From Roseisalinus antarcticus (GTDB lineage: Bacteria > Pseudomonadota > Alphaproteobacteria > Rhodobacterales > Rhodobacteraceae), in the NCBI RefSeq assembly GCF_900172355.1, contig NZ_FWFZ01000022.1, positions 1 through 64,000 of the forward strand: 64,000 nucleotides of DNA. Direction: 5' to 3'. Positions 29,385-38,835 of this stretch are shown here, piece by piece. The position numbers and the translations under genes were made by a program. The notes beneath the pieces are model-generated. The model worked only from the letters and a program-made list of their open reading frames with translations, ran no database searches and was not told where the DNA came from. Every line of letters starts with the position of its first letter. Positions within the stretch are counted from its first letter, which is position 1.

Positions 29385-31163
29385 ATGCCGACATACACGC
29401 CCGCCACCAAGGACATGGATTTCGTGCTGCACGACCTTCTGAAGGTCTCGGAGCAGGACATCCCCGGCTATGACGAGCTTGACCGAGACATGACCCGGGC
29501 CGTGATCGAGGAAGCCGGTAAGCTGTCGGCAAACGTCCTGGCCCCGCTCAACAAGAGCGGCGACGAGGAAGGCTGCGTGCTGGAGAACGGCGTGGTGCGG
29601 ACCCCTGCCGGGTTCAAGGACGCCTACGATCAGATGCGGGCGGGCGGCTGGATGGGTCTGGACGCCGATCCGGAATATGGTGGCCAGGGCATGCCCTACC
29701 TCATGAACTGCGCCACCGGCGAGATGTTCGTCTCGGCCAACATGGCGTTCAACATGTACCAGGGCCTGACCCACGGCGCCTATTCGGCGATCCACGTGCA
29801 CGGATCCGAGGCGCAGAGGGCCACCTACCTGCCCAACATGGTCGAGGGCCGCTGGTCCGGAACCATGAACCTGACAGAGCCCCATTGCGGCACCGACCTC
29901 GGCCTGATCCGCACCAAGGCCGAGCCGCAGGACGACGGGACCTATCGCATCACCGGGCAGAAGATCTGGATCTCCGCCGGCGAGCATGACCTGTCCGAGA
30001 ACATCATCCACCTGGTGTTGGCCAAGATCCCCGGCGGGCCGGAGGGAACCAAGGGCATTTCGCTGTTTATCGTGCCGAAGTTCCTGGTGAACGAGGACGG
30101 CTCTCTGGGGGTGCGCAACACGGTCACCTGCGGCGGACTCGAGAGCAAGATGGGCATCCACGGCAACGCGACCTGCGTGATGAACCATGACGGCGCGGTG
30201 GGCTACCTGGTGGGCGAGGCGCACAAGGGTATGCGCGCGATGTTCACGATGATGAACGAAGCCCGGATCGGCGTCGGCCTGCAGGGCTTCGCCCAGGCCG
30301 CGGTGGCCTACGAGAACGCCCTGGGCTTCGCCAGGGAGCGGTTGCAGGGGCGCGACGTGACGGGGGTCAGGAACCCCGATGGGCCGGCCGACCCGATCAT
30401 CGTGCATCCCGACGTCCGCCGGAACCTGATGGACCAGAAGAGCTTCGTCGAAGGCGGCCGGGCCTTCCTCTACTGGGGGGCGATGATGATCGACCGGGCG
30501 CACAGGTCGAAGGACCCGGCGGCCGAAGGTCTGATCTCGCTGCTGACACCGGTGATCAAGGGATTCCTGACGGACAAGGGCTTCGAGACGACGGTGCTGG
30601 CACAGCAGACCCTGGGCGGCTCCGGCTTCACCCGCGAATGGGGGCTGGAGCAGTTCGTGCGGGACGCGCGGATCACCATGATCTACGAGGGAACCAACGG
30701 CATCCAGGCGCTGGATCTGGTGGGGCGCAAGCTGGGCACCGACGGTGGCAAGCACACCATGGCCTTCTTCGGGATGATCAAGGATTGGTGCAAGCAGAAT
30801 GCGGGCGATCCGGCGTTCGACGCGGCCTTCGTCGAGCCGCTCAAGACCGCGTCGAAACAGCTGCAGCAGGCCGGCACCTTCTTCATGCAGGCCGGGATGA
30901 AGGATCCGAATGCGGCGCTGTCGGGAAGCTACGATTTCCTGCACATGATGGGCCATGTCTGCCTCGGCCTGATGTGGGGACGCATGGCCCGCGCCGCGCA
31001 GGACGCGCTGGACGCCGGCGCGACGGACAGGGCCTTCTACGAGACCAAGATCGCCACGGGGCGCTATTACATGGCGCGGCAGCTGCCGATGGTCTCGACG
31101 CATCTCGCGCGGATCGAAAGCGGGGCGGAGCCGGTCATGGCGCTCGACGCCGCAAACTTCTAG
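29385..31163 (+). CDS. acyl-CoA dehydrogenase with C-terminal extension (FadE/DmdC-type)
   Basis: A 592-residue FAD enzyme that puts the alpha-beta double bond into acyl-CoAs. An N-terminal extension ([17 protein letters not shown]) precedes the core. [19 protein letters not shown] is the FAD-binding block, and [21 protein letters not shown] carries the likely catalytic Glu near residue 430. A C-terminal domain of about 130 residues follows. This architecture includes 3-methylmercaptopropionyl-CoA dehydrogenase (DmdC) and long-chain dehydrogenases, which cannot be separated by eye. GAAGGACC precedes ATG 29385. It is the first enzyme of the beta-oxidation cluster. Confidence 0.92.
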   Translation: MPTYTPATKDMDFVLHDLLKVSEQDIPGYDELDRDMTRAVIEEAGKLSANVLAPLNKSGDEEGCVLENGVVRTPAGFKDAYDQMRAGGWMGLDADPEYGGQGMPYLMNCATGEMFVSANMAFNMYQGLTHGAYSAIHVHGSEAQRATYLPNMVEGRWSGTMNLTEPHCGTDLGLIRTKAEPQDDGTYRITGQKIWISAGEHDLSENIIHLVLAKIPGGPEGTKGISLFIVPKFLVNEDGSLGVRNTVTCGGLESKMGIHGNATCVMNHDGAVGYLVGEAHKGMRAMFTMMNEARIGVGLQGFAQAAVAYENALGFARERLQGRDVTGVRNPDGPADPIIVHPDVRRNLMDQKSFVEGGRAFLYWGAMMIDRAHRSKDPAAEGLISLLTPVIKGFLTDKGFETTVLAQQTLGGSGFTREWGLEQFVRDARITMIYEGTNGIQALDLVGRKLGTDGGKHTMAFFGMIKDWCKQNAGDPAFDAAFVEPLKTASKQLQQAGTFFMQAGMKDPNAALSGSYDFLHMMGHVCLGLMWGRMARAAQDALDAGATDRAFYETKIATGRYYMARQLPMVSTHLARIESGAEPVMALDAANF

Positions 31164-31235
31164 GCTGCGCGACGGGGCGGTCGGCCCGCGGGATCCGCCC
31201 CCTTCACCCGTTCGACCACTGGTCCGAGGTTCACG

Positions 31236-31448
31236 ATGCCAAAACGTTTTCGCCTGACCCGCCGCTTTCCGGTCGCCATGACCGAGGACGGCTATCGTCG
31301 GCTCAAACGGTTCAGCCAGGAGGCCGGGCTGGACGAGGGGGAGGCGCTGTCGTTCCTGTTCGAACATTTCGACAGCGTCATCAACGAAGACACCTTCGCC
31401 CACCGGCTTCGTCTGTTCAATTCGGAGCTGGAGGCGCGAAAGAAGTGA
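31236..31448 (+). CDS. small conserved-looking protein of unknown function
   Basis: A 70-residue basic protein, MPKRFRLTRRFPVAMTEDGYRRLKRF and on. The middle (DEGEALSFLFEHFDSVINEDTFAHRLRLFNSEL) reads as a helical ribbon-helix-helix-like unit, suggesting a small DNA-binding or antitoxin-like protein, but this is a guess. GAGG precedes the ATG. No partner toxin is visible. It is transcribed with the acyl-CoA dehydrogenase gene and followed by repeats. Confidence 0.65.
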   Translation: MPKRFRLTRRFPVAMTEDGYRRLKRFSQEAGLDEGEALSFLFEHFDSVINEDTFAHRLRLFNSELEARKK

Positions 31449-31472
31449 CCGCCGCGCATGCCACAAATGCCG

Positions 31473-31508
31473 GAGCCTCCGGCGGGAGTTTTCCGGCCAA
31501 GATGAAGC
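31473..31508 (+). repeat. dispersed 36-nt intergenic repeat, copy 2
   Basis: GGAGCCTCCGGCGGGAGT to CCAAGATGAAG, identical over all 36 positions to the copy at 47841-47876. It starts 25 bases after the small gene at 31236-31448. Confidence 0.9.
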
Positions 31509-31666
31509 ATCAAGGGGATCACCCCGCCCCCGGCCTTGCCGGATTGGCTACCGGAGTTTCCGGGCGGCGGAGCTTCACCTTGGACGCCGAATCGCTCTCC
31601 AGCTATCGGCGCAGGGGCAGCTTGCGGGATCATGGTTAAAAGTTTCCTGCCTAGCGGGAGTCCGGT

Positions 31667-31688
31667 CTTCATCTTGGCAAGAAAACTC
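31667..31688 (-). repeat. partial, inverted copy of the dispersed repeat
   Basis: CTTCATCTTGGC, then AAGAAAACTC, is the start of the repeat in the opposite orientation to copy 2, diverging after about 22 bases. Together with copy 2 it brackets a 158-base gene-free segment upstream of the GST gene. Confidence 0.6.
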
Positions 31689-31732
31689 ACGGCCGTCCGG
31701 TCTTGCCGGGCGAAACTCATGGGAGGAAGCGG

Positions 31733-32368
31733 ATGACCATGAAACTCTATTGCTTCGGCGAAAGCGGCAACGCCTACAAGGTTGCGCTGACGCTCGGCTT
31801 TGCCGATGTGGACTGGGAGCCGGTTCATGTCGATTTCTTCAAGGGGGAGACACGTGGCGCGGAGTTCCGGACGCTCAACGTGATGGGTGAGGTTCCGGTC
31901 CTGATCGACGGCGACACCGTCCTGACCCAATCCGCGGTGATCCAGGACTACATCTCGTCCAAGACCGGCAAGCTCGGGGGCCAGTCGGCGGCGGAGCGGC
32001 GCGAGGTTCTGCGCTGGATGTTCTTCGACAACCACAAGCTCTCCGGGCAGGCCGGGCCACTGCGGTTCAACATGAACTTCCTGCCCGAAGACAAGCGCAA
32101 TGCGGACATCAACGGCTATCTGTCGATGCGCCTGCACTCGGCGCTCAAGGTGCTGGAAACACAACTCGACGGCCGGGACTGGCTGGCCTCCTCGGATGTC
32201 AGCATCGCCGACCTGGCCTGCTGCGGATACCTTTATTATCCCGAGGCGTTCACCTTCGACCGGGCGGCCTACCCCCGCGTCGACGCCTGGCTTGACCGGA
32301 TTGCCGCCCTGCCGGGCTGGAAACACCCTTATGACTTGATGACGCGGGCCTATCCGCCTGCCGACTGA
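31733..32368 (+). CDS. glutathione S-transferase family protein
   Basis: A 211-residue protein with a GST N-terminal thioredoxin fold (MKLYCFGESGNAYKVALTL; MGEVPVLIDGDTVLTQSAVIQDYI holds the cis-Pro and Ser/Gln that bind glutathione) and a helical C-terminal domain with DVSIADLACCGYL. GGGAGGAAG supports the ATG at 31733. It is part of the beta-oxidation cluster, 11 bases upstream of the thiolase, so it may act on acyl-CoA-derived electrophiles. The substrate is unknown. Confidence 0.9.
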   Translation: MTMKLYCFGESGNAYKVALTLGFADVDWEPVHVDFFKGETRGAEFRTLNVMGEVPVLIDGDTVLTQSAVIQDYISSKTGKLGGQSAAERREVLRWMFFDNHKLSGQAGPLRFNMNFLPEDKRNADINGYLSMRLHSALKVLETQLDGRDWLASSDVSIADLACCGYLYYPEAFTFDRAAYPRVDAWLDRIAALPGWKHPYDLMTRAYPPAD

Positions 32369-32379
32369 CGGAGGATCTC

Positions 32380-33591
32380 ATGACCGACGCCTATATCTTC
32401 GATGCCATTCGCACCCCCCGGGGCAAGGGCCGCAGCGACGGGAGCCTGAACGAGGTCACCGCGCTGCGCCTGTCGGCCGTCGTTCTCAACGAACTCGCCG
32501 CGCGGAGCGGCCTGCAGGGTCACGCCGTTGAGGACGTGATCTGGGGCAATGCCACGCAGGTCAAGGAGCAGGGCGGCTGCCTTGCCCGGACGGCCGTGCT
32601 CGCCTCGGACCTGGACGAGAGGATCCCGGGGCTGTCCATCAACCGTTTCTGCGCCAGCGGGCTGGAGGCGGTAAACCTGGCCGCAAACCAGGTGCGCGGC
32701 GGCGCGGGCGGCGGCTATATCGCCGGCGGCGTCGAGTGCATGTCGCGGGTGCCCATGGGCTCTGACGGGGCGGCCGTCGCGGTCGACCCGACAGTTGCCA
32801 TGTCGCATTATTTCGTCCCGCAGGGCATTTCGGCCGATATCATCGCCACGGAATACGGCATCTCGCGCGATGACGCCGACCTCTTCGCCGTCGAGAGCCA
32901 GAAGCGCGCCGCCGCCGCATGGGAGGCCGACCGCTTTGCCGGCTCCGTCATCGCTGTGCGCGACGTCAACGGGCTCATCATCCTCGACCGCGACGAATAC
33001 ATGCGCCCGGGCACCGACATGCAGGCCCTCGGCGCACTGAAGCCCGCCTTCAAGGATCAGGGCGAGGTCATGCCCGGTTTCGACAAGGTCGCGCTGATGA
33101 AGTATCCGCATCTCGAGCGGATCAACCATGTCCACCATGCCGGCAATTCCTCGGGCATCGTGGACGGGGCCGCGGGCCTGCTGATCGGCTCGAAGGAATG
33201 GGGCGAGGCCCTCGGCCTGAAGCCCCGCGCCCGCATCCGCGCCACCGCCAAGATCGGCACCGATCCGACCATCATGCTGACCGGTCCCGTCCCGGTCACG
33301 CAGAAGATCCTGGCCGACAGCGGCCTGGAGATCGGCGATATCGACCTTTTCGAGGTGAACGAGGCGTTTTCGGCCGTCGTCCTGCGCTTCATGCAGGCGT
33401 TCAACGTCGATCACGGCAAACTCAACGTCAACGGCGGCGCGATCGCGATGGGCCATCCCCTGGGCGCCTCGGGCGCAATCATCCTCGGCACGCTGCTGGA
33501 CGAGATGGAGCGAACCGACAAGGCGACCGGCCTCGCCACGCTCTGCGTCGCGTCGGGGATGGGCGCGGCCACGATCATCGAGCGCGTCTGA
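32380..33591 (+). CDS. fadA: acetyl-CoA C-acyltransferase (3-ketoacyl-CoA thiolase)
   Basis: A 403-residue thiolase that releases acetyl-CoA from 3-ketoacyl-CoA. [15 protein letters not shown] contains the nucleophilic Cys near residue 90. [18 protein letters not shown] contains the catalytic His. The second Cys lies in [14 protein letters not shown], where most thiolases have CxGGG, so the loop is slightly unusual though Cys is kept. It is co-transcribed with GST upstream and overlaps the cupin gene by one base (TGATG). Confidence 0.93.
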   Translation: MTDAYIFDAIRTPRGKGRSDGSLNEVTALRLSAVVLNELAARSGLQGHAVEDVIWGNATQVKEQGGCLARTAVLASDLDERIPGLSINRFCASGLEAVNLAANQVRGGAGGGYIAGGVECMSRVPMGSDGAAVAVDPTVAMSHYFVPQGISADIIATEYGISRDDADLFAVESQKRAAAAWEADRFAGSVIAVRDVNGLIILDRDEYMRPGTDMQALGALKPAFKDQGEVMPGFDKVALMKYPHLERINHVHHAGNSSGIVDGAAGLLIGSKEWGEALGLKPRARIRATAKIGTDPTIMLTGPVPVTQKILADSGLEIGDIDLFEVNEAFSAVVLRFMQAFNVDHGKLNVNGGAIAMGHPLGASGAIILGTLLDEMERTDKATGLATLCVASGMGAATIIERV

Positions 33592-34058
33592 TGATCATCA
33601 AGAGCAACAGCGTGGAGGAGGTCACCCCCAAGGCCTCCTCCTATCCGCCGCCCTATGACATGCCGAACGGCCTGTCCTACCGCCCCCTGTCCGATGCCGG
33701 CGGGCTGACCCAGTACGGCGTGGCGCTCGAGACGCTGCACCCGGGCGGTCAGTCCAGCCAGATGCACTGGGAAAGCCTTGAGGACGAGTTCCTCTACATG
33801 CTCGCCGGCCAGCTGACCGTGATCGAGAACGGCGAAGAGACGGTGATCGGCCCCGGAGAGAGCTGCTGCTGGCCCGCCGGCAAGGCGGTGGCGCACACCC
33901 TGCGCAACGACAGCGGCGCCCCGGCGCAGTACCTGATCATGGGCACCCGCGATCCGCGGAACGTGACCACCTATCCCGGGCTCGACCTGCTGCATCGGCC
34001 CGAGGGTTACACCCATCTCGACGGCACACCCTACCCGGACGGGACCGACGGGTCATGA
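33591..34058 (+). CDS. cupin-domain protein
   Basis: A 155-residue protein with a single cupin barrel: [31 protein letters not shown] and [22 protein letters not shown] match cupin motifs 1 and 2, with His and Glu available for metal binding. The start at 33591 shares a base with the thiolase stop, so it is translationally coupled. Function is unknown; in this cluster it may be a small metalloenzyme or a ligand sensor for acyl compounds. Confidence 0.85.
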   Translation: MIIKSNSVEEVTPKASSYPPPYDMPNGLSYRPLSDAGGLTQYGVALETLHPGGQSSQMHWESLEDEFLYMLAGQLTVIENGEETVIGPGESCCWPAGKAVAHTLRNDSGAPAQYLIMGTRDPRNVTTYPGLDLLHRPEGYTHLDGTPYPDGTDGS

Positions 34059-34872
34059 CCGGGGTGAGCGTCACGAGAGAGATCGACGACCTGACCCTTG
34101 CGGCGCAGGCCACGACGGGCGCCCTCCGCCCGGCAGGTGCGACGCGGCCGGCCTCAGCCCACCCGGCGTCGTCGTGCCGGAAGGCCCGTCGCGCCCTTGC
34201 CCCCCGAAAGCATCGGCAGCGCGGCGGACAGCGGCACGGCGCTGATATCGTAGACGCCGATGCCACCGGTCGAGACGGAACCGTCGTCGAACAGGATCTC
34301 GCAGATGCCGGTGGTCGAGGTCATAAGTCGGCATCCGTGGCTGCGAATGTCGAAGGTGCCCAACAGAGCGTCGGACGCGTCGCGGGCCTTCGCCTGAATG
34401 TTGTCGCCGAACGTCGCGGAAAACGGTCAGGCGCCCGTGACGCAACAGCTGAAGGTCCAGATGTCCTGATCGAACGAGGACGTCAGGTCGTTCGCGCAGC
34501 CGATGCTGCTGGCATTGGCGCAGATATGGTCCTTGTCGTCGACCAGCCCCGGCCCGACACGGATCCCGGACGGCACCTGTCCGGAAAGTGTGACATGGGG
34601 CCGCGCGGTCGAGTTGCTGCCCCGTCAGCCGAACGGCAATCCGGCGAGGTCCCGCGGGACCACGGCGGCCATGCCCGCCCGGACAAGAGACATGCCGGCG
34701 GCGGTCTCGTACGTCGTCATCTGCATCCCCGCCGGCAACATGATGGTAGGCCGGGTTGCAACAGGATCGCCCCCGGGGCCGGCAGAGGCCGGCTGACGCC
34801 CTTGCGCGACGGGATCGCCACCACCGCCGCCCGCCCCCTTTTCATCCCCCGCCCCACGACTGGAGAGACCTC
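34059..34872. other. 814-base stretch between cupin and fadJ-like gene, without an intact gene
   Basis: This breaks an otherwise tightly packed operon. Both strands show long open frames with no family motif, and I leave them out. The only recognisable content is the decayed minus-strand gene at 34154-34741. GAGAGACC just before 34873 is the ribosome binding site of the next gene. Confidence 0.6.
34154..34741 (-). pseudogene. decayed secreted protein with VPLPA-CTERM-like tail
   Basis: One minus-strand frame runs from about 34741 to a TGA at 34154-34156 and is broken by two in-frame TGA codons, at 34625-34627 and 34427-34429. The C-terminal end reads AVPLSAALPMLSGGKG then ATGLPARRRR. This matches the VPLPA-CTERM sorting signal (VPLPA, hydrophobic stretch, Arg cluster) with changed residues: the Pro after L is Ser, and the hydrophobic run holds Lys. 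The middle (HICANASSIGC, DQDIWTFSCC) is Cys-rich and secreted-looking. I read it as a pseudogene of an exosortase-type cargo protein. No exosortase gene is in the window. A fresh start could also lie after the second TGA. Confidence 0.4.
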
Positions 34873-37083
34873 ATGACCGATTTCACCATGCAGACCGACG
34901 ACGGCGTGGCCATCATCACCTGGGACGTTCCCGGAAAGAGCATGAACGTGATGACCGGCGACGCGTTCCAGGAGCTCGAGCGGCTCGTGGACGCGGCCCT
35001 CGCCGACGACGGCGTTCAGGGGATCATCATCACGTCCGGCAAGCGCGACTTTGCCGGCGGCATGGACCTCAACGTGCTGGCCACGATCCGCGCCGAGGCG
35101 GGCGAGGCCCCGGCGCAGGCGCTATTCGACTTCACGATGGAGGGGCACCGCATCCTGCGCAAGATCGAGCGCGCCGGCATGGACCCCAAGACCCTGAAGG
35201 GTGGCAAGCCCGTGGTCTGCGCGATCCCCGGCACCTGCGCCGGGATCGGGACAGAGCTGGCGCTGGGCTGCCACCACCGCATCATGGCCGACAATACCAA
35301 GGCGAAGATCGGCTTGCCGGAAATCCTGCTGGGGCTGTTTCCCGGCGGCGGCGGCACGACGCGCTATTCGCGCATGGTCGGCGCCATGCAGGCCGCCCCG
35401 GTCCTGCTGGAAGGCAAGATGCTGGACCCCAAACGGGCCAAATCGGCGCAGCTGGTGGACGAGGTCGTCCCCGCGGACGAGCTGATGTCGGCGGCCCGCG
35501 CCTGGGTGCTCGCGGCCAAGGACGCCGATATCGTCAAGCCCTGGGACCAGAAAGGCTGGAAGATGCCCGGGGGCGAGCCGTATCACCCGGCGGGCTTCAT
35601 GACCTTCGTCGGGGCCTCCGCGATGATCAATCACCAGACGCAAGGCGTCTATCCGGCAGCGAAGGCGCTCCTGTCGGCGATCTACGAGGGCGCCCAGGTC
35701 CCCTTCGACACGGCGCTGCGGATCGAGGCGCGCTGGTTCACCTCCGTCCTGATGGACCCGAGCTCCTCGGCCATGATCCGCTCGCTCTTCGTCAACAAGC
35801 AGGCGCTGGAGAAAGGCGCGAACCGGCCCGACGTCCCCGACCAGACCGTTCGCAAGGTCGGGGTGCTGGGTGCCGGCATGATGGGCGCGGGCATCGCCCT
35901 GGTCTCGGCCCAGTCCGGGATCGAGGTCGTCCTGCTCGACCAGAGCCAGGACGCCGCCGACCGCGGCAAGGCCTACGTGGCCGACTATGCCGACAAGGGG
36001 ATCAAGCGCGGCAAGGCCACGCCCGAGAAGAAAGAGGCGTTGCTGGGCCTCATAACCTCCACGACCGAGGTCGAGTCGCTCTCGGACTGCGACCTGATCG
36101 TCGAGGCGGTGTTCGAGGACATGGCGGTCAAGGCCGAGATCACCCGGAGGGTGGAGGCCGTGATCGGCGAGGATTGCATCTTCGCCACCAACACCTCGAC
36201 CCTGCCGATCACCGATCTCGCCCGCGCGTCGTCCCGGCCCGACCAGTTCATCGGCATCCACTTCTTCTCGCCGGTCGAAAAGATGGCCCTGGTCGAGATC
36301 ATCAAGGGCGCGGCGACCGGCGACAGGGCCGTGGCCAAGGCGCTCGACTTCGTGCGGCAGATCCGCAAGACCCCGATCGTGGTCCATGACGCCCGGTTCT
36401 TCTATGCGAACCGCTGCATCATTCCCTACCTGAACGAAGGGGCGCGGATGGTGACCGAGGGCGTGGCCCCGGCGTTGATCGAGAACGCCGCCCGGTTGCT
36501 GGGCTTTCCTCTCGGGCCGTTGCAGCTGATCGACGAGACGTCGATCGACCTCGGCATCAAGATCTCGAAGGCCACACGGGCTGCGATGGGGGATGCCTAC
36601 CCCGCCGACATGGCTCCGGTCGACGCATTGATGGAGAGAATGGCGGAGGACGGCCGGCTGGGCCGCAAGGCCAAGGCGGGGTTCTATGCCTATGATGACG
36701 CCGGCAAACGCACCGGTCTCTGGGAGGGAGTGGCCGCGCTCCATCCCCGGAGCGCCGACCAGCCCGACCTGCTGGAGGTGCAGCACCGGCTGATGTTCGT
36801 CCAGGTGCTCGAAGCGGTCCGTGCGCTGGAAGAGGACGTGCTGACCGACATCCGCGAAGGCGATGTCGGCGCGATCCTCGGCTGGGGCTTCGCGCCGTGG
36901 TCGGGCGGGCCCTTCTCCTGGCTCGACATGATCGGCAGCCCCTACGCCGCGGCGCGGGCAGAGGAGCTTGCCTCGGCCCACGGCCCCCGCTTCGCCTGCC
37001 CCGACCTGCTCGCGGAGATGGCCGGCAAGGGGCAGTCCTTCTACGGCCGCTTCGGCATTCCGGACGCGGCCGACGCCGCCTAG
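34873..37083 (+). CDS. fadJ: bifunctional enoyl-CoA hydratase / 3-hydroxyacyl-CoA dehydrogenase
   Basis: A 736-residue beta-oxidation alpha subunit. The hydratase/isomerase part spans about residues 1 to 300, with CAIPGTCAGIGTELALGCHHRIMA and GLPEILLGLFPGGGGTTRY, which hold the two catalytic Glu residues. The dehydrogenase starts near residue 325 with VGVLGAGMMGAGIALVSAQ (NAD-binding) and the FFSPVEKM block with the catalytic His-Glu pair. The C-terminal domain follows. It partners with the thiolase. FadB and FadJ cannot be told apart by sequence alone; FadJ is a label of convenience. GGAGAGACC precedes the ATG. Confidence 0.92.
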   Translation: MTDFTMQTDDGVAIITWDVPGKSMNVMTGDAFQELERLVDAALADDGVQGIIITSGKRDFAGGMDLNVLATIRAEAGEAPAQALFDFTMEGHRILRKIERAGMDPKTLKGGKPVVCAIPGTCAGIGTELALGCHHRIMADNTKAKIGLPEILLGLFPGGGGTTRYSRMVGAMQAAPVLLEGKMLDPKRAKSAQLVDEVVPADELMSAARAWVLAAKDADIVKPWDQKGWKMPGGEPYHPAGFMTFVGASAMINHQTQGVYPAAKALLSAIYEGAQVPFDTALRIEARWFTSVLMDPSSSAMIRSLFVNKQALEKGANRPDVPDQTVRKVGVLGAGMMGAGIALVSAQSGIEVVLLDQSQDAADRGKAYVADYADKGIKRGKATPEKKEALLGLITSTTEVESLSDCDLIVEAVFEDMAVKAEITRRVEAVIGEDCIFATNTSTLPITDLARASSRPDQFIGIHFFSPVEKMALVEIIKGAATGDRAVAKALDFVRQIRKTPIVVHDARFFYANRCIIPYLNEGARMVTEGVAPALIENAARLLGFPLGPLQLIDETSIDLGIKISKATRAAMGDAYPADMAPVDALMERMAEDGRLGRKAKAGFYAYDDAGKRTGLWEGVAALHPRSADQPDLLEVQHRLMFVQVLEAVRALEEDVLTDIREGDVGAILGWGFAPWSGGPFSWLDMIGSPYAAARAEELASAHGPRFACPDLLAEMAGKGQSFYGRFGIPDAADAA

Positions 37084-37267
37084 ACCCGCGGCCGGGCGTC
37101 CCTGGTCAAAGGCCGCCTCCGCGCGACGGGGGCGGTCGCCGCAATACCGCCCCATGACTGCGGCCAGCATCCCGGGCTCACAGTTCCGCGCCGGGCGGGC
37201 GAACCCTCTCAGGCGGCGAAACGGTCAAATCGCTCCACCCCGGCCGAAACCCGCGCCAGAATACGGC

Positions 37268-37287
37268 GAGGCGCCCGCAGGCGCCTC
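37268..37287. terminator. hairpin between fadJ and the Hint gene
   Basis: GAGGCGCC (37268-37275) and GGCGCCTC (37280-37287) form a perfect 8-bp stem with a 4-base loop, followed by TCAATTTG. It lies between two convergent transcripts. Confidence 0.6.
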
Positions 37288-37311
37288 TCAATTTGCTTGA
37301 TGCAAGCTTCG

Positions 37312-37979
37312 TCAGGCGACGACGCGCAGGCCACAGGGCCCGGGCCGCGCGGCGCCCTCCTCGATCTCCAGCGCGGTGACAAGCGCGTCCGCCTCGTCCT
37401 GGCCCAGCACGCGATAACCCGGCGCCTCATCCGCAAAGGCTGCCTCCAGAAGGTCCCCGCCGGCCGGGCAGTGGAACAGCGCGCCCATGTTGCCGAAGAC
37501 GATCTCGTCCCCTTCGAAGACCAGCACGACCACCTCGATCCGCGGTCCGGGCCGCGTCCGCGTGATGCCCTTGTAGCCCTCCAGCGCCGAGGCCGGGACC
37601 AGCGCGAACGGGTCACCGTAAAGCGCCTCGGCAGTGTCGCTCTCGATCAGCACGGGCTGGCTCGGCAGCAGGGTCATCGCCGCGCGGTTGCCCAGGGCGC
37701 CGGCCGGCACGTGCAGCGGCCAGGTCTCTGTTGCGCAGCTCTCGGTGCCGGCCCAGAGGATCTCGCGCCGCACCGAGACCACGGGCTGCATCCCGCCGTC
37801 GAAGGTCAGGACCATGTCCCCCTCGGCCACACCGCCTCGACCGGCCGCCATCCGATATCGGTGGCGACCCTGGTCCCCGCGAGGATGCCGCAGGCGCCGG
37901 TGCCCAGCCTGCCGTCGCAGATCGGATCGACCTTCTCAGCCTGCTTGCGGTCGAACTTGTCGCGGGTCCATCCGTACAT
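37312..37979 (-). pseudogene. Hint-domain gene split by a frameshift
   Basis: The first frame runs from ATG 37979 (MYGWTRDKFDRKQ, then GILAGTRVATDIGWRPVEAV). The second frame starts at AEGDMVLTFDGGMQPVV and continues to 37312. The Hint_2 pattern G-I-L-x-G-T-x-V-A-T...G-W-R-P-V-E...G-D-x-V-L-T-F-D is complete only when the two frames are joined. At 37829-37832 the coding strand has GTGTGG where a single GTGG would keep the frame, so a two-base duplication is the simplest cause. Joined, the product would be about 220 residues. It could be a pseudogene, a sequencing error or a programmed shift. An ATG at 37988 is an alternative start. Confidence 0.65.
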
Positions 37980-38023
37980 CGTCTGCATCCTCGTTTCCGG
38001 CGCCCCCCAGGAGATCGGGCGTC

Positions 38024-38045
38024 TTTGAGACAAGTTTGAGACAAA
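38024..38045 (+). repeat. tandem 11-nt direct repeat upstream of the Hint gene
   Basis: TTTGAGACAAG (38024-38034) is followed directly by TTTGAGACAAA (38035-38045), 45 bases upstream of the Hint gene start (37979). On the minus strand these are two TTGTCTCAAA units. It is a likely binding-site pair or a slippage product. Confidence 0.7.
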
Positions 38046-38138
38046 TTGATTCTATGGGCCGTGATTGGGGCAATTCGCGGCAAGATTGCGACATTGCGGC
38101 GGCTGGCCCTGGCAATCTCGGCGGCAACCGTCCTCTGT

Positions 38139-38807
38139 TCAGAATGCGGAAACACCGGGAGGGTCGAAGGCGTATCCGAACCGCCGGATGTCCTCGGCGC
38201 AGAACTCGGCGACCAGGCCCGCGTCCCGGTCCCCATACTGTCCGCGCCAGTCCGCGGGTCTTTCGCTCGCATTGCTGCGCCCCGGCTGCGGGTCGAACCC
38301 CAGATGCGCCCGCAACGGCGCCAGATCCTCCTCCAGCGCCTCGAGCCGGGCATAGAGCGTGGCCCGCTCGCGCCCCGCCCCGTCGCGCATATACTGCCCG
38401 TAGGGATTGGCGGCGATCGCGCCGGTCGTTTGCGGATGATTGAGGAAATCCGAGAACGACCGCGCCCGTGCCACGGCCACCGCCGGGTGGTCGAAGGTCT
38501 GGACCCGCAACCAATGATAGTAGCTGACCATCCTGTCCCAGGGATTGCGCACCAGCGTGAACACGAAGAGATCGTCAAGCTCGGCACGGGAATAGAGCCC
38601 CTCCGCCTCGGCCACCGTGGAGTGTTTCCACAGGCGGCCGGCGGTCTGAACTTCCTTCAGTCGCGCCTTGCGCCGCCGGGCCTTGGGCGTATCGCCGATC
38701 AGCCAGTCGTCCCGCATCGCCCGCTGTTCCAGCGCGAGCGCCATAGAGGTGCCGCCCGTCTTGGGGATATGCACGAAGAGATAGCGTCGACCGCGCGACA
38801 GGATCAT
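38139..38807 (-). CDS. sulfotransferase family 2-like protein
   Basis: A 222-residue protein. YLFVHIPKTGGTSMALALE is the 5'-PSB loop that binds PAPS, and VFTLVRNPWDRMVSYYHWLR is the 3'-PB motif. Both are in the right order and spacing for the sulfotransferase family. It should transfer sulfate to a carbohydrate or similar acceptor. It is shorter than many relatives because the C-terminal part is brief. It is downstream, by 28 bases, of the unknown gene at 38836 and probably shares its transcript. Confidence 0.88.
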   Translation of the reverse strand: MILSRGRRYLFVHIPKTGGTSMALALEQRAMRDDWLIGDTPKARRRKARLKEVQTAGRLWKHSTVAEAEGLYSRAELDDLFVFTLVRNPWDRMVSYYHWLRVQTFDHPAVAVARARSFSDFLNHPQTTGAIAANPYGQYMRDGAGRERATLYARLEALEEDLAPLRAHLGFDPQPGRSNASERPADWRGQYGDRDAGLVAEFCAEDIRRFGYAFDPPGVSAF

Positions 38808-38835
38808 GGCGCCGGCCGGGCGCCCGCCACCCGGG

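Noticed and set aside
31236-31448. The small protein as a toxin-antitoxin antitoxin.
   Set aside because: There is no second small gene beside it and it lies in the transcript of the acyl-CoA dehydrogenase.
34625-34741. A possible LysR-type substrate-domain fragment (TTYETAAGMSLVRAGMAAVVPR).
   Set aside because: The segment is in the same frame as the decayed VPLPA-like gene and the likeness is short; I could not separate it from chance.
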